The notes: generated by a model not told the origin, from the letters alone. A stretch of 64,000 bases of DNA from Breviolum minutum Mf 1.05b.01 (GCA_000507305.1 DF240227.1:131439-195438), one strand, 5' to 3'. Numbered from the stretch's first letter, positions 32,574 to 45,010 are shown. A program made the numbers and translations.

Positions 32574-35188
32574 TCATTTCTTTGCTTTGGCCTTTGGAGT
32601 AGTTTTGGATTTCTTCGGCTTCGAGCTTGCCAGGAATGCATTGGCAGCAGCCTGTCGATAGTTTTCAAGCTTGGATCTTAACCGGATCAGCTGGGGCAAA
32701 TTGAGATCAGGAAAACAAGCAGGTGAATCTACCAAAGGTATTTAGGTGACCTGAGAAATTGTGACCTGTACTTTTCATTCTTTGATCTGTTTTTTTTACC
32801 ATGGTTGGGACATGATTGATTTGCGTTAGGAAATGAAAAACGAAGGCCTGTAGCTTCTTTGATGTCTTCAGCTCCTCATCCATCCTCTTGATGAATCCTT
32901 GAAGGGTCTTCTCATCCAATTTGCTTCCCAAAGACTTCTTGATGTCAGAGTAGCTTTTCTCCATCTTAGCAGCATGTTTGACCAACGTCTTTTCGAGCTC
33001 TTCTGTATATGCTAACCCTGCAATCTTCAAGCTTGCTGTCCTGGTTTCAGCAGATGCTTTCAGAAAGTCAGCCATATCAGTTTCAACCTGCTCCCGGGTT
33101 GACTTAGGCTTCACCTTCTCAGCCTTCTCTCGCTTTGGCTTGTCAGCTTTGGTCACCTGCAACAAGGACGATTGCAATGGTAGGGTCGGTGATAGGGTTT
33201 AAGTCTTTTAGAATATCTCACTGGTTGGGAGACAGGGCGATTAAGTATTGAACTTGTTGTCAACAACATTAATTCAGATGAGTTGCCCTGGTAAGAGCTT
33301 CAAATAGCTTTTTGGTTCCTCCCTCATTTGCAGTTTGAACTGCTGGCATAGCCCCTGGACGCAGGACCCCTGACTCCGCATCGATGAGAGCATTCATGAG
33401 GCCATCATCCGCATTGGTAGAAGCTGTCATGCTGAAGCGATCCGTGGTAACATCTTTTTGGTGGAATTTCTGGGAGTCCTTCATGTAGTACCAGCTTTCC
33501 TTACATAGTAAGAAGTAGAGCCAAAAAGGATCCCTGAGTTCTACATCATGTTTGAATATTTCAGTTTTGGGGAGGCAAACAAATAATTCAACATATTAGA
33601 ATGGTAGATGCCAAGAGTCATTAGGATCTTCAGGGAAATCGTCATCTTTGTAGTACATTCCAGATTCCACACGGGCATCCATGATTTGTTGACCCCTTTC
33701 ATCACCATACTGTTTTTTGATATCACGACCTTTGACAGAGATAAACCCTTTGCTCGCTTCATTGGTGTTTTCATGAAGCCGGTCAACTTTGACCTTGATC
33801 TCATCCCAGTTTTTGTCACTATCAAGCCACATATTAAAGAGTTCCACACGGTTGGCCTCAAAGTAATCATAAACGCGAAATCGTTGCTTTGACCTCACGA
33901 ATTGATCCCAGTCTTTTTTGTTTGTAGTACCTTAGGATTGCCAAAGAACGCTTCTAAGAAACTGTTCAAAAACAGGTCTCCAAAACATTAAGATATTTGG
34001 TGTAGAAATTCGGGAGTGAGAACCATTTGATCAAATCAGAAAGCGTATTTATATACATCCATCCCCGTTACTGTTCCGCAGCTTCTTGCTTGCCTTCTCG
34101 ACCTGCTCCGCTGCTTTCACCAAAGCCAAAGCCGAAGGAGGTGCTTCTTCCTCATCCTCTTCAAAGTCTTCCTCCTCCTCATCCCCCTCACCTTCCTCAC
34201 CCAAGCTTTCACCGTCATGGTCTCCATCTTCTTCATCATCTTGCTTTTCTTCCTTGCTTTCATCTTCTGCGTCTTGCTCATTGTCCTCTTCATCCTCGTT
34301 GTCCTGCTCTTGGCTTTCACTTTGTTTCTCTTCGTCTTCTTCTTGTTCTTGTTCCTCTTGATCTTGCTCCTCAAGATCTTCATCATTGATTGCTGCTTCT
34401 TCCTCATCCTCATCCTCATCCTCATCCTCTCCTTTCTCACCTTTATCTTCCACCTCCGACGCTTCGAGCTCTGACATCATCTTCCTTACTGTCTTGAAGG
34501 AACCAGTGCTGGTACTACTCGGTGATTTCCCACGTCTTGTAGTTGGTGGGGTCGAAGTTGCGAAAATACCTTCAATCTTTCGCTTCTTGCAAGGAACATA
34601 AACAATCGGCGTCTCCTTTTTCTTCGCTTCCGCTTCTGCTGCTTCTCCTTTCCTTTTGCTGTTCTCCACAGCCGCCTTGCCATCCTTAGCCTTCTCAGCA
34701 GACTTTGCATCTTTGATCTCCTTAGCAGCCTCCTTAGCAGCCTTTTCAGCAGCCTTTGAATCTTTGATCTCCTTAGCAGCCTTAGCAGCCGCCTTTGCAT
34801 CTTTGATCTCCTTAGCCTTCTCAGCAGCCTTTGCATCTTTGATCTCCTTAGCCTTCTCAGCCGCCTTTGCATCTTTGATCTCCTTAGCCTTCTCAGCCGC
34901 CTTTGTATCTTTGATCTCCTTGGCAGCCTTTGCTTTCGCAGCTTCCTCCTTTAGCTTCTGATCAAGGCTACGCTTTGTGGTGCCGAGGCTTAAGTCAATC
35001 CCTTCTGGTGTCTTGGTATTCTTTACTTTCTTCTCCGGAACCTGATCAGCAAATTGAACTTCATGTGTCCTCTTACCTCCTTGTGTTGTCCCTGGTTTCC
35101 TTAAAGCAGATGGTCGAGAACTGCTAGCCGACCCAGATGCTGCATCTGGGGGGGTTTTCACTCGAATCCGCCTTGGGTTGGTACTCAT
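32574..35188 (-). CDS. Lys/Ala-repeat and acidic protein of nested transposon, multi-exon
   Basis: Starts at the ATG at 35188 (M-S-T-N-P-R-R-I-R-V) in an exon reaching about 34060, then exons about 33915-33604, 33490-33269, about 33177-32795, and about 32697-32574, ending K-S-K-T-T-P-K-A-K-A-K-K-stop. The first exon has a basic N-terminus, several copies of a 12-residue A-K-E-I-K-D-A-K-A-A-E-K unit (coiled-coil/helical, residues about 80-165), a basic K-K-R-K patch, then about 130 residues of almost pure Glu/Asp. The second exon carries F-N-M-W-L-D-S-D-K-N-W and Y-Y-K-D-D-D-F-P-E-D-P. The charge pattern suggests a DNA- or histone-associated nuclear protein; the catalytic role, if any, is unknown. 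It could be the accessory protein many CACTA elements encode. Confidence 0.6.
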
Positions 35189-35821
35189 CGCACCAAATAT
35201 GCCAATACAAACTCTGGCTTGGAGCAAAATGCTACAATTCGCACCACTATTCAATCACTATACTAAAAATGACAACCCTTGTTTCTTTTTCCCAGAATGA
35301 AATCTTTGGTGAATGGGTTGAAAATACAATTCGCATCTATTCGCACTTTTTCGCATCAATATCGCAGTTTTTTCGCATCATAATTTTGTAATGTTTGCGA
35401 CTGTTTTTTTGTTGGGTTTTCCCAAAACAACAGGAACCCTGCACACCTGTTCCATCCACCGCCCACACTTGACACTCAGCCAGTGAAAACAATCCAGCCA
35501 GGATCACAGTTCGACAATGGTCGCTTGAAGGTGAGTCTTGGCATGGTCCTGGAAAGCCGGGTGTGTTGCCATGAAGGTTCAACAAACTCAAGATGGCATC
35601 CTGTTGTTGGGTTTTGAAATCAACTGACTAACTTTTATCCATTTTTATGAAGCAGTGCTATCCTTTTTCAGTTGACATGGTATCGGCTAGCACACTTTTC
35701 CTTTTTGACTCGAATTTGACCCTGAAGATGTCATTGCATGTCAATTGTATTTCCTAGCTTCTTAGAAGCGTTGATGCAAGCACCTTGCTTGACTAACACA
35801 TGAAGCTATCACACAGAAAAC

Positions 35822-38448
35822 TTACCGCCCATTGGACAAGAAAGTAAGGATTGGTTTGAGATTTGCTCCATCACTCCAGATCTTATTGATCCGGATACGC
35901 TCATCTAATACATTCCTACTTTTCTTGGCTTCCCGCAAAAAGCGGACAGCTCGAGTGTACTGCCGTTTCTGCTGCAGGGTGCGGCATGAAGCTAAAGCCC
36001 GACCAAACCTCAATGGGGGTATGTCGGTATGTCCTGAAATTAGGGAATCGCAAACTTTCTTGGAAGATGGGTCTTTTTTAGGGAATCCATATACTATGAT
36101 ATTATTGTAGAATATGTTTGATGTCTACAATAGTCTAAATATGGTTTCATGCATATACAAAGGATCAATAAGGATATGATTTTTTTACAGAACAATATGC
36201 TACAAACTGTAGCCCCGACAGATGAAATGCTGAAAAGCCAGGTGATGATACCCTCATTGGAGCTAACATACCACCTGACAAACGGTAGTTGGAAGACTAC
36301 TAGCTACTTTCCTTTTGGGAAGGAAACTTTCAGGGGCTATGTTTAACTTCGGTATAAGATAGCACAACCTTGAGGGATGATAGGCTTTGAAAATTGAAAA
36401 AAGAAAACACATGTTCAATCTGTTTCAAGAAACTGGACCGGATAAGCTTGTGAGGCTTTTAAATCCGCTCCTCCAGTTACTCTGGAAATTCCACGGCTGT
36501 CAATATATCTAGTCACCATGTCGCGCGATTCAAGCTGCCGGGGTTGACTGAAGTCCATCAAGTTGTTGATGGCCACACTGCCTATAGTTTGCAAGAGCGG
36601 AATCAAAACCCCATAAACCTTTTTTTAAAGGAAACATCCTTAGGAGAGGGGATATCCTATAGTGGGAAACATGCCCTGAAGATACCCCAAAGAATTTCTA
36701 TACTCAGAATTTCCAAACATTGCAGGGAGGTGTTTCCATGTGCCAAACACAACAACACTTGCATATATGGATGTTTCCAAAAATAGTGGTATTCCCAAAT
36801 TATCCATTTTAATAGGGTTTTCCTTTATAAACCATCCATTTTGGGGTACCCTTATTTTTGGAAACACCCATATATATATATGTATATTCACATTTCGGTT
36901 TGTCATGGCAATGATTTGGAACAAATAAGTGAAACAACAAAACTGCATTGGTGGCATGGCAAGGTGCTACTATATAAGCTGGTGCGCTTCACTGTGGGGC
37001 CCCCAAAATCAGCCATGCACATGTTCAGCTTGTGAACATCCACAAGTCGCATCAGTTGTTGGAAGCATGGCATGTATTCCATGCAAGAAGTACTTGGCTG
37101 CTCCATCAGCCACCAGCATCCCTTACAAGATGCGATAAGTAGCAATATGAAACATCGACATGCGAGGATATTCCCATTCCTCACAGCTTGACTGTCCGAA
37201 CGCCCCATTGGTCGTTCTGGGCTCCTCCAGGTGCTTGCTCTGCTCCTTGGGAGTAGAGCAGGTGGTAGGTGGAAACAAAGCTAGAGATAGATTCGGGAAG
37301 ATATACCCTGAGATATCCATATAGTCTACATAGGAAACCAGGTTCATTTTGTTGAACAAAACAAGACACATTTGTATATATATTTATATAAGGATATCTA
37401 TATATATATATATATATACATTTGTATTTATAACATTTGGAAGTCTTTGAGGGGAGCTTAATAAAACACCTCTTCATCGCCTTACCAGTTAGTACAACCA
37501 AGGTTCACCCAAACGAAGGTACTACATACCGGTGCTGCCATTGCAGATGCTCCGGGTTTTAGACATGCTGTATAATAAAGAGCATTGCAAAAGCCCACAT
37601 CGCTAAGAAGGTCAAACTCAGGCCCACCATATGTGCAGTCCAATGCAATTGCACCAGGTCGACCAGCCTAAATGGAAGGAACAAATCCTAATCTTTTTGA
37701 ATGGCCTATTGGTGAACCAATGGAATTAGTTACGCTAGACCACCTACGTCAAAAGAAGTTAAACACCAAAACATGTTGAGAGGTATGATTTCTGGTGTAT
37801 ATAGACTATTCTTGTAAGGACATTCCCATATACAAGCCTCAATCTCACCACGTGTGACGCTTGCACAACCAGCAAACGTTTCCACATGCGTGATCTCTTT
37901 CTCCCAGTCCAAGCATGGTAGCGAGAACAACATGGTCATCAGGGTGCCAATAACCTGAGATGTAAAAGGAGGTGGCGTGGCAATCCAGATTCTTTTGGGT
38001 ATTTTGTAGGTCATGAGGGTACCATTCTTAGAAGGTTGTTGAAATTGGGGATCCCAAACCCTTTTTGGGGACCAACCACTTCGACCCCGTGATTTGTTTG
38101 GATTGCCGACTAGACAATATGATTCTATATCTACATATATTATGTATAATGTAAAATGGTATATATGTATAGAATAATGATTACATATCTTCAGCGGTAT
38201 ATATATGTATGTTTTAATATTTACATGTTTTACATATGATTTTGTTGGTTTGAGTGCAGCTGGAAAACAACTGGTGCTTTGAGGTGTCGAAGAGCTGACA
38301 AAACCCAGTTCCGGTGCTTCTCCCGAGCACACTGAGGCCGAACCCGGGAAAGGGGTGAATCATCACTGAAAGGAATGTTCTTCTTGGTTTTCTTCATGAC
38401 CTTGTTAAGACGGTCATGAGATACTCCCTTCTTGCGCTGTGGTGCCAT
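35822..38448 (-). CDS. Methyltransferase-like gene of nested transposon, multi-exon
   Basis: Probable start M-A-P-Q-R-K-K-G at 38448 (an in-frame ATG also lies at 38607). Exons by eye on the - strand: 38448 to about 38230; about 37960-37845 with H-V-E-T-F-A-G-C-A-S-V-T-R-G-E; about 37660-37575 with A-I-A-L-D-C-T-Y-G-G and a D-L-L; about 37255-36965 with V-R-N-G-N-I-L-A-C-R, C-W-W-L-M-E-Q-P-S-T-S and M-A-D-F-G; about 36560-36440 with R-Y-I-D-S-R-G and D-L-K-A-S-Q-A-Y-P; about 36000-35822 with F-G-R-A-L-A-S and a basic tail. F-A-G, the acidic residue after a hydrophobic strand (A-L-D) and E-Q-P line up with motifs I, II and VI of C5 methyltransferases; the Pro-Cys motif was not located with confidence. 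Function as a methyltransferase is inference. Confidence 0.6.
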
Positions 38449-38849
38449 AGCAGCACACCGAAACAACCTTGACGTGTCGGTACTTTGAGCTAAAACTGCT
38501 GGTTTACCGCACCAGTTATTAAATGGTTTCCTTCTATGATAACCACTGGCCAGAGTTTGAAAACCCTGAGCCCTTCCACAACATCCGTACACAGTCCTGA
38601 CTTCCATTGCTTTGGTCACCTCACCAATCGCGAGTCACCTGCGTGCGTTGATATTTGCGCTCAGGAGGAATGGCAATTTGGTTTAGCTAAGGAAGGACAG
38701 CTGAGTGGCTGAGTGGTGTGAGGTCCAAGATATCAATACAAAGATATCATAAGATATCAATACATCAGCATCAAGGTTTTACCATATCAGAAATCTCAAC
38801 ATAGAGACATCAAAAATGAGAAATCAAAGTAAACATACGAGATTGGGCA

Positions 38850-41800
38850 GACTTTCTTTTTCTACACCCCAGAGTAATGTCAAGACGGATGCGATCCAAC
38901 CCAATTTCCAGGTGAGTCTCTAAGGAATTTGGCATTGGTTGCACCATGTAAGCATCACACGCTAACTAGCACCAGCCGCCATTCACAGAAGTGTTTGCCA
39001 TTAGAATCATAAAGAATCATGATGATGTGATTAAATCTCCAAAAGCTTCACCCATATGAAAATCGCAGGGTTGCAGTTCAAATCGCAAATTTAAACAAAT
39101 CTTTTCACCTTGGGGCCTCACTTCATTCCCTAAGGCAGCTAAATGCATTTCATCGGCACATGACAAGACCATACTTAGGTCCACCATTTCACTCAGGGAA
39201 ATAGACACCAGCATTTACCAAAGTGACTTCCCAGGCTTTCTGTGGTCCTCCGTTCTTTGCCCAGGAAACCTGGCCAACAGAACCACCTTCGCCTTCCACT
39301 GGCCGCTTGACGAAGAAGGCTTTGTGCTTGAGCAATACCTCCAATACCTCAAGTGTTTCGTTGGTTTGGTGCACTTTTCAAGTGGTGGGTTTTGAAATAC
39401 AAATGGAGTCTATACACTCGTCAGCAAATCAGTATGTTACCTTGTTTGAAGGTTTGAAAAACTTCTTGCTAATTTTCAGTGATGGGTTGACAAATGGCCC
39501 ATATATTGACAAAGACACAATCCCATTTGAAATCTCCAGATTTTTCCAGATGGTGGGGTGAAACGATGAAACATTGTTTATCTAAGCAAGTTACGCTGTC
39601 ACCAACATATACAGTATAAGAATGGTTTCCACGATACGTTGTGGATGCATCAGGCAATGCTTGGCTTGGCACACCCATTTCCACAAGATCATAGCCCTTG
39701 AAAGTTGTGAGTTTCCCAACATGTTCATGGATAACCCTGCCACTTTTCTTCTTTGCGGTCTTTTTGGCCGGCACCACCACAGCATCCTCTTGCTTAACTT
39801 GCGCCATGCGCTTCGCCTATAGTTGTCAAGTTTAAATACCCCATTTGATTGCAAGATCATAGCAACTGACTAGCACCCTAAGAATTGTTTTTTGATACTG
39901 GTGATTGACATTACTTGAGGGGATCTCTCCATCAACCCCAAAAGAGTTTTATCCCAAAATATATTCACATTTAAAGAGGCAGAGAACCAAAAAAAATCCT
40001 TACCAAATAGCCCAACAAGTGTCCGACTGTGGTCCCATGACTGGTGGTGGGGTATCAACCAATGCCGTGGCAACCTCCCCTGACATACGCGGTTTCTTAC
40101 ATGAAGGGGTCTTCGACCATGCTTCATCCACAACCGTGGCCTCCAACTGCATAAGGCCAAGAGCAGTTGAGAAGTTCGCCTGCAACATTGGTGAAGCTGG
40201 GAAGAGAAAAACATGCAAGACAAAAATATGTGATTTCAATATGTGCATTCAAAAGTCATTGAGAATATCGTTGACCATGAAAGGGATAATTTTCTCGTCC
40301 TTCGCATGTTTTTCATGCTTTAATGCACGATAATAACAATCGATAATATAGAAGACGGTTGTGCTTGCATGATTGCAAACTTTTCACATAGAGTTGTATT
40401 TTAGCAACAACTAAAACACCGTGCCTTCGACTTGCCACGCTGGAGTTTCACCGATGCATCGTCCTGCGAAAAGGAAAGGAGTACAAGTGACCTGTATGTT
40501 AGTATCTTGCTTGAAATAGATCTGTATGTTAGTATTTTGATTGAAATACTTTTTTTAGATATACATAATCATTTGAATATGTTCAGAAATGTTTTGCTTT
40601 TCAAGACACACACAATCATACGAAGAAAGAACGTATGTCCTTTTGATACTTCACCGTTTGTGTATCAAAGTTGTGAACAGGAAGTTGAGCATTTCATTTT
40701 GACAATTTTTGATACATCGTAATGACACTTCAACAAGCACTTGATTGTTTTAGTATGTTTTAGTCCTTCCCCTTCTGTTCACGGAGCCATTCATGGAAAT
40801 GTTTTCGTGAACACAGTGTTGCAAACACATGCTCGCCATAGAGATCCAACGCGCGTTCGCAGTGGAGCTTGTAGTCATCGATCATGGGGTGCCTAGGAAG
40901 CGCGATTGAAACAAAGGCATATTGAAAAGTACCGCGAGGTTCCTAACTAGAAACGAGTTATCAAACAATCTATCCTACGTTATTGCATTCTACGACCACC
41001 AAAATGACCAAGAAAAAAAACATTTAATGAATCATCACCTAGAAACTCATCCAGCCTCCCTTCATCATGCAGGCTATGAAGAATTTCGCGAACAAAGGTG
41101 TCCACACACTCTCGGGAACGTTTCCTTTTGGGGATTAAATCCAACTTGGGGTCACATCCATCCCTGCCATTGGCTCTGTAGAAATCTCCCATCCACGCAC
41201 CGTCACGCTGTGAATCTGGTTCCATTGGAACTTCCCCTAAAGCGAGGGTAGTAGCACTAAGAATACTACCATCATCAGAATCAGAATCAACCTCAACCTT
41301 TGGAGGGGGTTCAGGGTGTAGGTCTTCTACTTCATGAGGAATCTCTTCATCATCGTGATTGGGCTCCTGGTCATCACCGCTTTCCACACCTTCCTCAAAA
41401 TCCGATCCTTCTCCCTCTTCCCCTTCCCCTTCTCCAATATCACCATTTTCTAAAGGAGGGATTTCATCATCGGAAGATGATACTGGGGGTTCCTCCTCTT
41501 GGGATTCTGAAGGGTCTTCAGGCTCAGGTTCATGGCAACGGGCGGTTTGCAAAGGTGAATCTTGCAAGAGACGCTTCATAGCAGCAACATCGGGATGATG
41601 CGCTGCATCCCTTGCATTCCTCCACAAATACCTTAGGGCTCCAAGGCAACGCTTCGCTCGCATGCCTTCCTGACCTGCTTGGATGTGACGAGGTCCATTC
41701 TGATCCCGAAACAGCTTGAAACTCAAGAGCTCATCTAGCATCAGGAAGGTATCAGTCAAGAAATAAGCGCTAGGCACCTGCGATATGTTTGGGATTTTGC

Positions 41801-42210
41801 GCGTGCAAAACATTGAAAAATAAATGCCCACTAAGCCTAGGCCCACACGCAAGTCTTTAGGTTGTTGTTTGCATTTTTTTGGTGATGGAAAGGGGCAGCA
41901 ACACTATTGGAAACCCACAAACCTAAACATGAGAGATCCCAACAATACCAAACAGTACAAACTCAATCATACCCACACGTACAAAACCTTTTCATTGCAA
42001 AACTACAAACATATATAGCGATCTTGCCTTTCTGGGGCTAAAGCTACACATAGGGCTGAGCCAAGTGGAATTGCGAGCCAACTCTGAAGCACTTGGCCGT
42101 CCACACTGCTCCTTGAGGGAAATGATAGCACCACCCTTCCACTCCTCGTCCATAATCAACTGAAAGGCTGCCACAGGGATGTTGTTGCGAATCTCCCGCG
42201 CAAGCTGCAC
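38850..42210 (-). CDS. Multi-exon gene of nested transposon, unknown function
   Basis: Protein-like exons on the - strand: about 42210-42010 (R-D-E-V-Q-L-A-R-E-I-R, M-D-E-E-W-K-G-G); about 41780-41040 (R-C-L-G-A-L-R-Y-L-W-R-N-A-R, a 100-residue Glu/Asp-rich stretch, K-R-K-R-S-R); 40893-40764 (D-Y-K-L-H-C-E-R-A-L-D-L-Y-G-E-H); about 40470-40430; about 40220-40010; about 39810-39590 (K-K-T-A-K-K-K-S-G-R, L-P-D-A-S-T-T-Y-R-G); about 39370-39200 (V-E-G-E-G-G-S-V-G-Q-V-S-W-A-K); about 39180-39040; about 38930-38860. These may be the 5' exons of the methyltransferase-like gene or a separate gene. No named domain is seen. Basic patches beside an acidic block again suggest a nuclear protein. Confidence 0.5.
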
Positions 42211-43359
42211 CTCATCGCGGGCAGCGAGGTCTAAGGCTAAGGATGCTAGATGTAGCCAACAAGAATGAACCAGGGACCATGCGACAAAAAGAAATGACTA
42301 GAAACAATGACTTGACCAAATGTTTTCAACCAACTCAAGCCGTGGCGCCACATCATCGTAAGTCCAACTAATGCGCCCAGGACCTTGGGTCTTCCCACTC
42401 CCACCCAGAAAACACACTAGCAGAAAACGCATTCCTATCAACTGTCACATTTCAATGTTCTTGATATTTGTGATTCCTTGAGGTCTAACATGCAAAAATA
42501 AAAACATCATGTTTGGAGACGAAGGACGTACTGATGCCCATTCAGTGGAGATTGGTACCACTTGTTGATCCATGGCCAACGCAAAGGCTAGGAGGCACTA
42601 AGAGGCAAATCCCAGATGTCCCAAAAACTTTTTCCAAAATGGCTACAAAGGAATCAAGCGCCCTCCACCATCTGCAAGTGGAAAAAACTTTGACCCATTT
42701 CACCACCGTATCCTGCAAGCAAAAACCAAGGGGGGTTGGCACCGTTTGTCCTTTCCATCCAAGACCAAGAGCGCGGTTGCACACCATCTAAACCCCCGAG
42801 GTGCGGAATTGCAACATGGTTTTGGTCATGTCCATACCTTTACCTTTCAGAAAATCGTTAGACTATGTTAAGCGATTGTCTAGAGCCAGGTTGTATAGGC
42901 TTTTTGCTATTCAGTTAATGTTCTGATCTGTTCTATCTTTGTATTCCATAGTTTGACAAAAAATCTCCACACAACACCCACACTAAGAGCGGCGAAACGA
43001 GCGAGCGAGGGCCAGAAAAAAAAATTGGCACACCACCACAAACAAAAAACAATACAAACATCAAAACATCCCCCACAAAACTGGCACCAAAAAATTGTTT
43101 GTTGGAAAAAAAATCACGAGCTCCACTGCGAAGCGTCAAAAAAACAAACATAAGATCCTAGTACCCCAAAAGGACATGCTAGATAAATCTAAATAAAACT
43201 CTGCTTTGCTCAAGCAAATTTGCAAAACATACACGCGTGGTATCATGCAAAGTGTCTTAGCTACTTAAACACTAGGTATTCTTTCACAATGCGCTTTTAG
43301 AAATTTATCACATGTGTATGTGTGAAACTATACCCAAGATCACAGGCAGAAACTTGGAG

Positions 43360-43515
43360 AAAACATGGGTTCACTCTATGGCAAGCACATGTAACCGATA
43401 GTCACAACAAGATTCTTGCATGTTTTCTGCAAAAAAATGCAGAAAACATGGGTTCCCTGTGTGGCCAGCACATGTAACCAACAGCCAAAGCAATCATTCT
43501 TGCATGCTATAATGC
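43360..43515 (+). repeat. Two 83-bp subterminal direct repeats, right end of nested transposon
   Basis: Units start at 43360 and 43443 with AAAACATGGGTTC and share CAGCACATGTAACC-like and ATTCTTGCATG segments. They sit about 120-280 bp from the right end, mirroring the position of the left subterminal repeats but unlike them in sequence. Confidence 0.75.
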
Positions 43516-43607
43516 ACAGAACATGGATCAGTGACCTTGCAAAGAAGGCCACAACAAACGGCATCATTTCTACAAAAGAAGGGCTAGCGACGTTTTTTGG
43601 AGAAACG

Positions 43608-43637
43608 ATGTCCAAAGGACAGCTTTGGATTCTCTAG
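43608..43637 (-). repeat. Right terminal inverted repeat of nested transposon
   Basis: Reverse complement reads CTAGAGAATCCAAAGCTGTC, then CTTTGGACA; pairs with 27261-27290. Copia RNase H resumes at 43638. Confidence 0.85.
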
Positions 43638-44849
43638 GCAGCCCTTTCCCTCGCCACAAGCGAAGGAGGGACGTGGCGAACACGCCACCTCAGGTTGAGG
43701 TCGGCAAAGCTCCGTGAAGTGTTGAGGCTTGGTCGAGAAAACCGGGATGGAAGGGAAGTGCCAAAATGGAATCTTCGCCATATGCCTGGCCAAAAGTTGA
43801 CAGCCGATGGGCTGACCAAAGCACTACAAGGCCAAGCGTTTGGACGTTTTCTATCAGGACTGAAGATGATCAATGCTCCGGTGAAGAAGGTAGAGAACCA
43901 GGAGATCCCAAAGGTCTTGAAAGCTCAGGTGTCTACACTTGGTGGACTTTGGTGGAAGAAGCTTCTGATCTTGGGATCCCTGATGGTGAAACTTGGCAAA
44001 GAATGGTCTTTGAAGATTGGTGCACTTTTGGTGGCATTAGTGAGTTGGAAGTGTGATCAGCAGAGAGAAAGTGCTGAACTACAACCTCGAATCTGTGCCT
44101 TTCGTGCTCCAGGAAACAATGAGTCTCAGCTTCCGATTCGTCCAATGAGAAACCCGTTGGAGTCTCAAGCTGGGCAACGTGGCTATGCAGTTAGAGCCGC
44201 AGGGTCGAATGATGGTGTGGTGGGTCAACCGGTGAGGATAGATACATCTGAAATGGAAGTACCTCAATGGTGGGACCATGCAGCACTACAACATCTTCCT
44301 GGTGGAAGAGATCGATGGGTAATCTTGGAGAATCGTTGGCTGGTGCGAATTCATGGAGAGACGAGGAGAAGAAGCTTTCAGCCGATTCATCGTTCCTGCC
44401 CAGTCAGAGCAGAACAGATTGGAAGCAATCGGTCGACGCTGTTGTATCCGATGTCTGATCCTTCATATGCCAACCGTCAATGTCGACATGACACTTGGAC
44501 CTCAATGGATCTGTGGTCCAAAGACTTTCTTTGGAAGGGCTACACTATCTTTGAGATCAAGAATGTGGCTGTGAGAGAAGAAGGTGATTCTCATCGGGAA
44601 TCAGCACGTACTTCAGCTGGATTGGATGGCCAGCAATCAGTGCATGTGGAAGGTGACATGACTGCAGATGGAGAAGCTCAAAATCCATCAGCAGCCAGGT
44701 TTGGACCAACATCTCATCTACAAGATCCTAGACCTTTGAATGTCACGGTGAACGTGAACGTGATCAACAATGTTGGTGGAGCTGTGACAGAAACTCCAAC
44801 AGCTCACCAAGACGATGATGATTCGTGTTTTGAGTTTGTCACTCCCTGA
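43638..44849 (+). CDS. RNase H C-terminal part and C-terminal extension of copia-like pol
   Basis: Resumes the interrupted RNase H in phase: A-A-L-S-L-A-T-S-E-G-G-T-W-R-T-R-H-L, then L-R-S-A-K-L-R-E-V-L, W-N-L-R-H-M-P-G and L-T-A-D-G-L-T-K-A-L (about 43755-43830), the normal end of copia RNase H. The frame then continues about 335 residues past that point. The extension starts with two hydrophobic segments (K-L-L-I-L-G-S-L-M-V-K-L-G and I-G-A-L-L-V-A-L-V-S-W, about 43955-44050), then a hydrophilic region with several Trp and Cys, and ends with an acidic D-D-D-D-S-C-F-E-F tail. The extension has no counterpart in well-known copia elements; its role is unknown, and membrane contact is possible. 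Confidence 0.85.
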   Translation, partial: AALSLATSEGGTWRTRHLRLRSAKLREVLRLGRENRDGREVPKWNLRHMPGQKLTADGLTKALQGQAFGRFLSGLKMINAPVKKVENQEIPKVLKAQVSTLGGLWWKKLLILGSLMVKLGKEWSLKIGALLVALVSWKCDQQRESAELQPRICAFRAPGNNESQLPIRPMRNPLESQAGQRGYAVRAAGSNDGVVGQPVRIDTSEMEVPQWWDHAALQHLPGGRDRWVILENRWLVRIHGETRRRSFQPIHRSCPVRAEQIGSNRSTLLYPMSDPSYANRQCRHDTWTSMDLWSKDFLWKGYTIFEIKNVAVREEGDSHRESARTSAGLDGQQSVHVEGDMTADGEAQNPSAARFGPTSHLQDPRPLNVTVNVNVINNVGGAVTETPTAHQDDDDSCFEFVTP

Positions 44850-45010
44850 GTTTGATTTCGATGATGGTAGCAACTATAGTGCTGAGTCTTGTGCAGGCTC
44901 CTTGGGGAACAAGGTCTTTGCTGGTTGCCATTTATCGTTTTTCTGAGTGATAAAAATTCGTGTAAGAAAAGGCCTTGAGCAGAACTGATGTTTCTTAGCA
45001 GTGGTATAGC

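Larger units (their letters stand above)
27261..43637 (-). mobile_element. Nested 16.4-kb TIR DNA transposon (CACTA/EnSpm-like by its transposase) inserted in the copia RNase H
   Basis: Begins CTAGAGACTCCGAAGATGCC and ends with the imperfect inverse (24 of 30 positions match). Its length, 16,377 bp, is a multiple of three, and taking it out brings the two halves of the copia RNase H into phase. Flanking triplets are TCC and GCA, so no clean target duplication is visible; the central TA or the whole CTAG at each end could alternatively be a duplication. It is visibly more AT-rich than its surroundings. Genes lie on the - strand with many introns: an acidic/Lys-Ala-repeat protein, a transposase, a methyltransferase-like gene and an upstream multi-exon gene. 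Degenerate repeats lie near both ends. Superfamily is inferred from the transposase pattern, since the ends do not read CACTA. Confidence 0.85.

Noticed and set aside
34086-34961. Plus-strand Ser-, Phe/Leu- and Ala-rich ORFs
   Set aside because: Mirror images of the acidic and Lys/Ala-repeat coding sequence on the minus strand.
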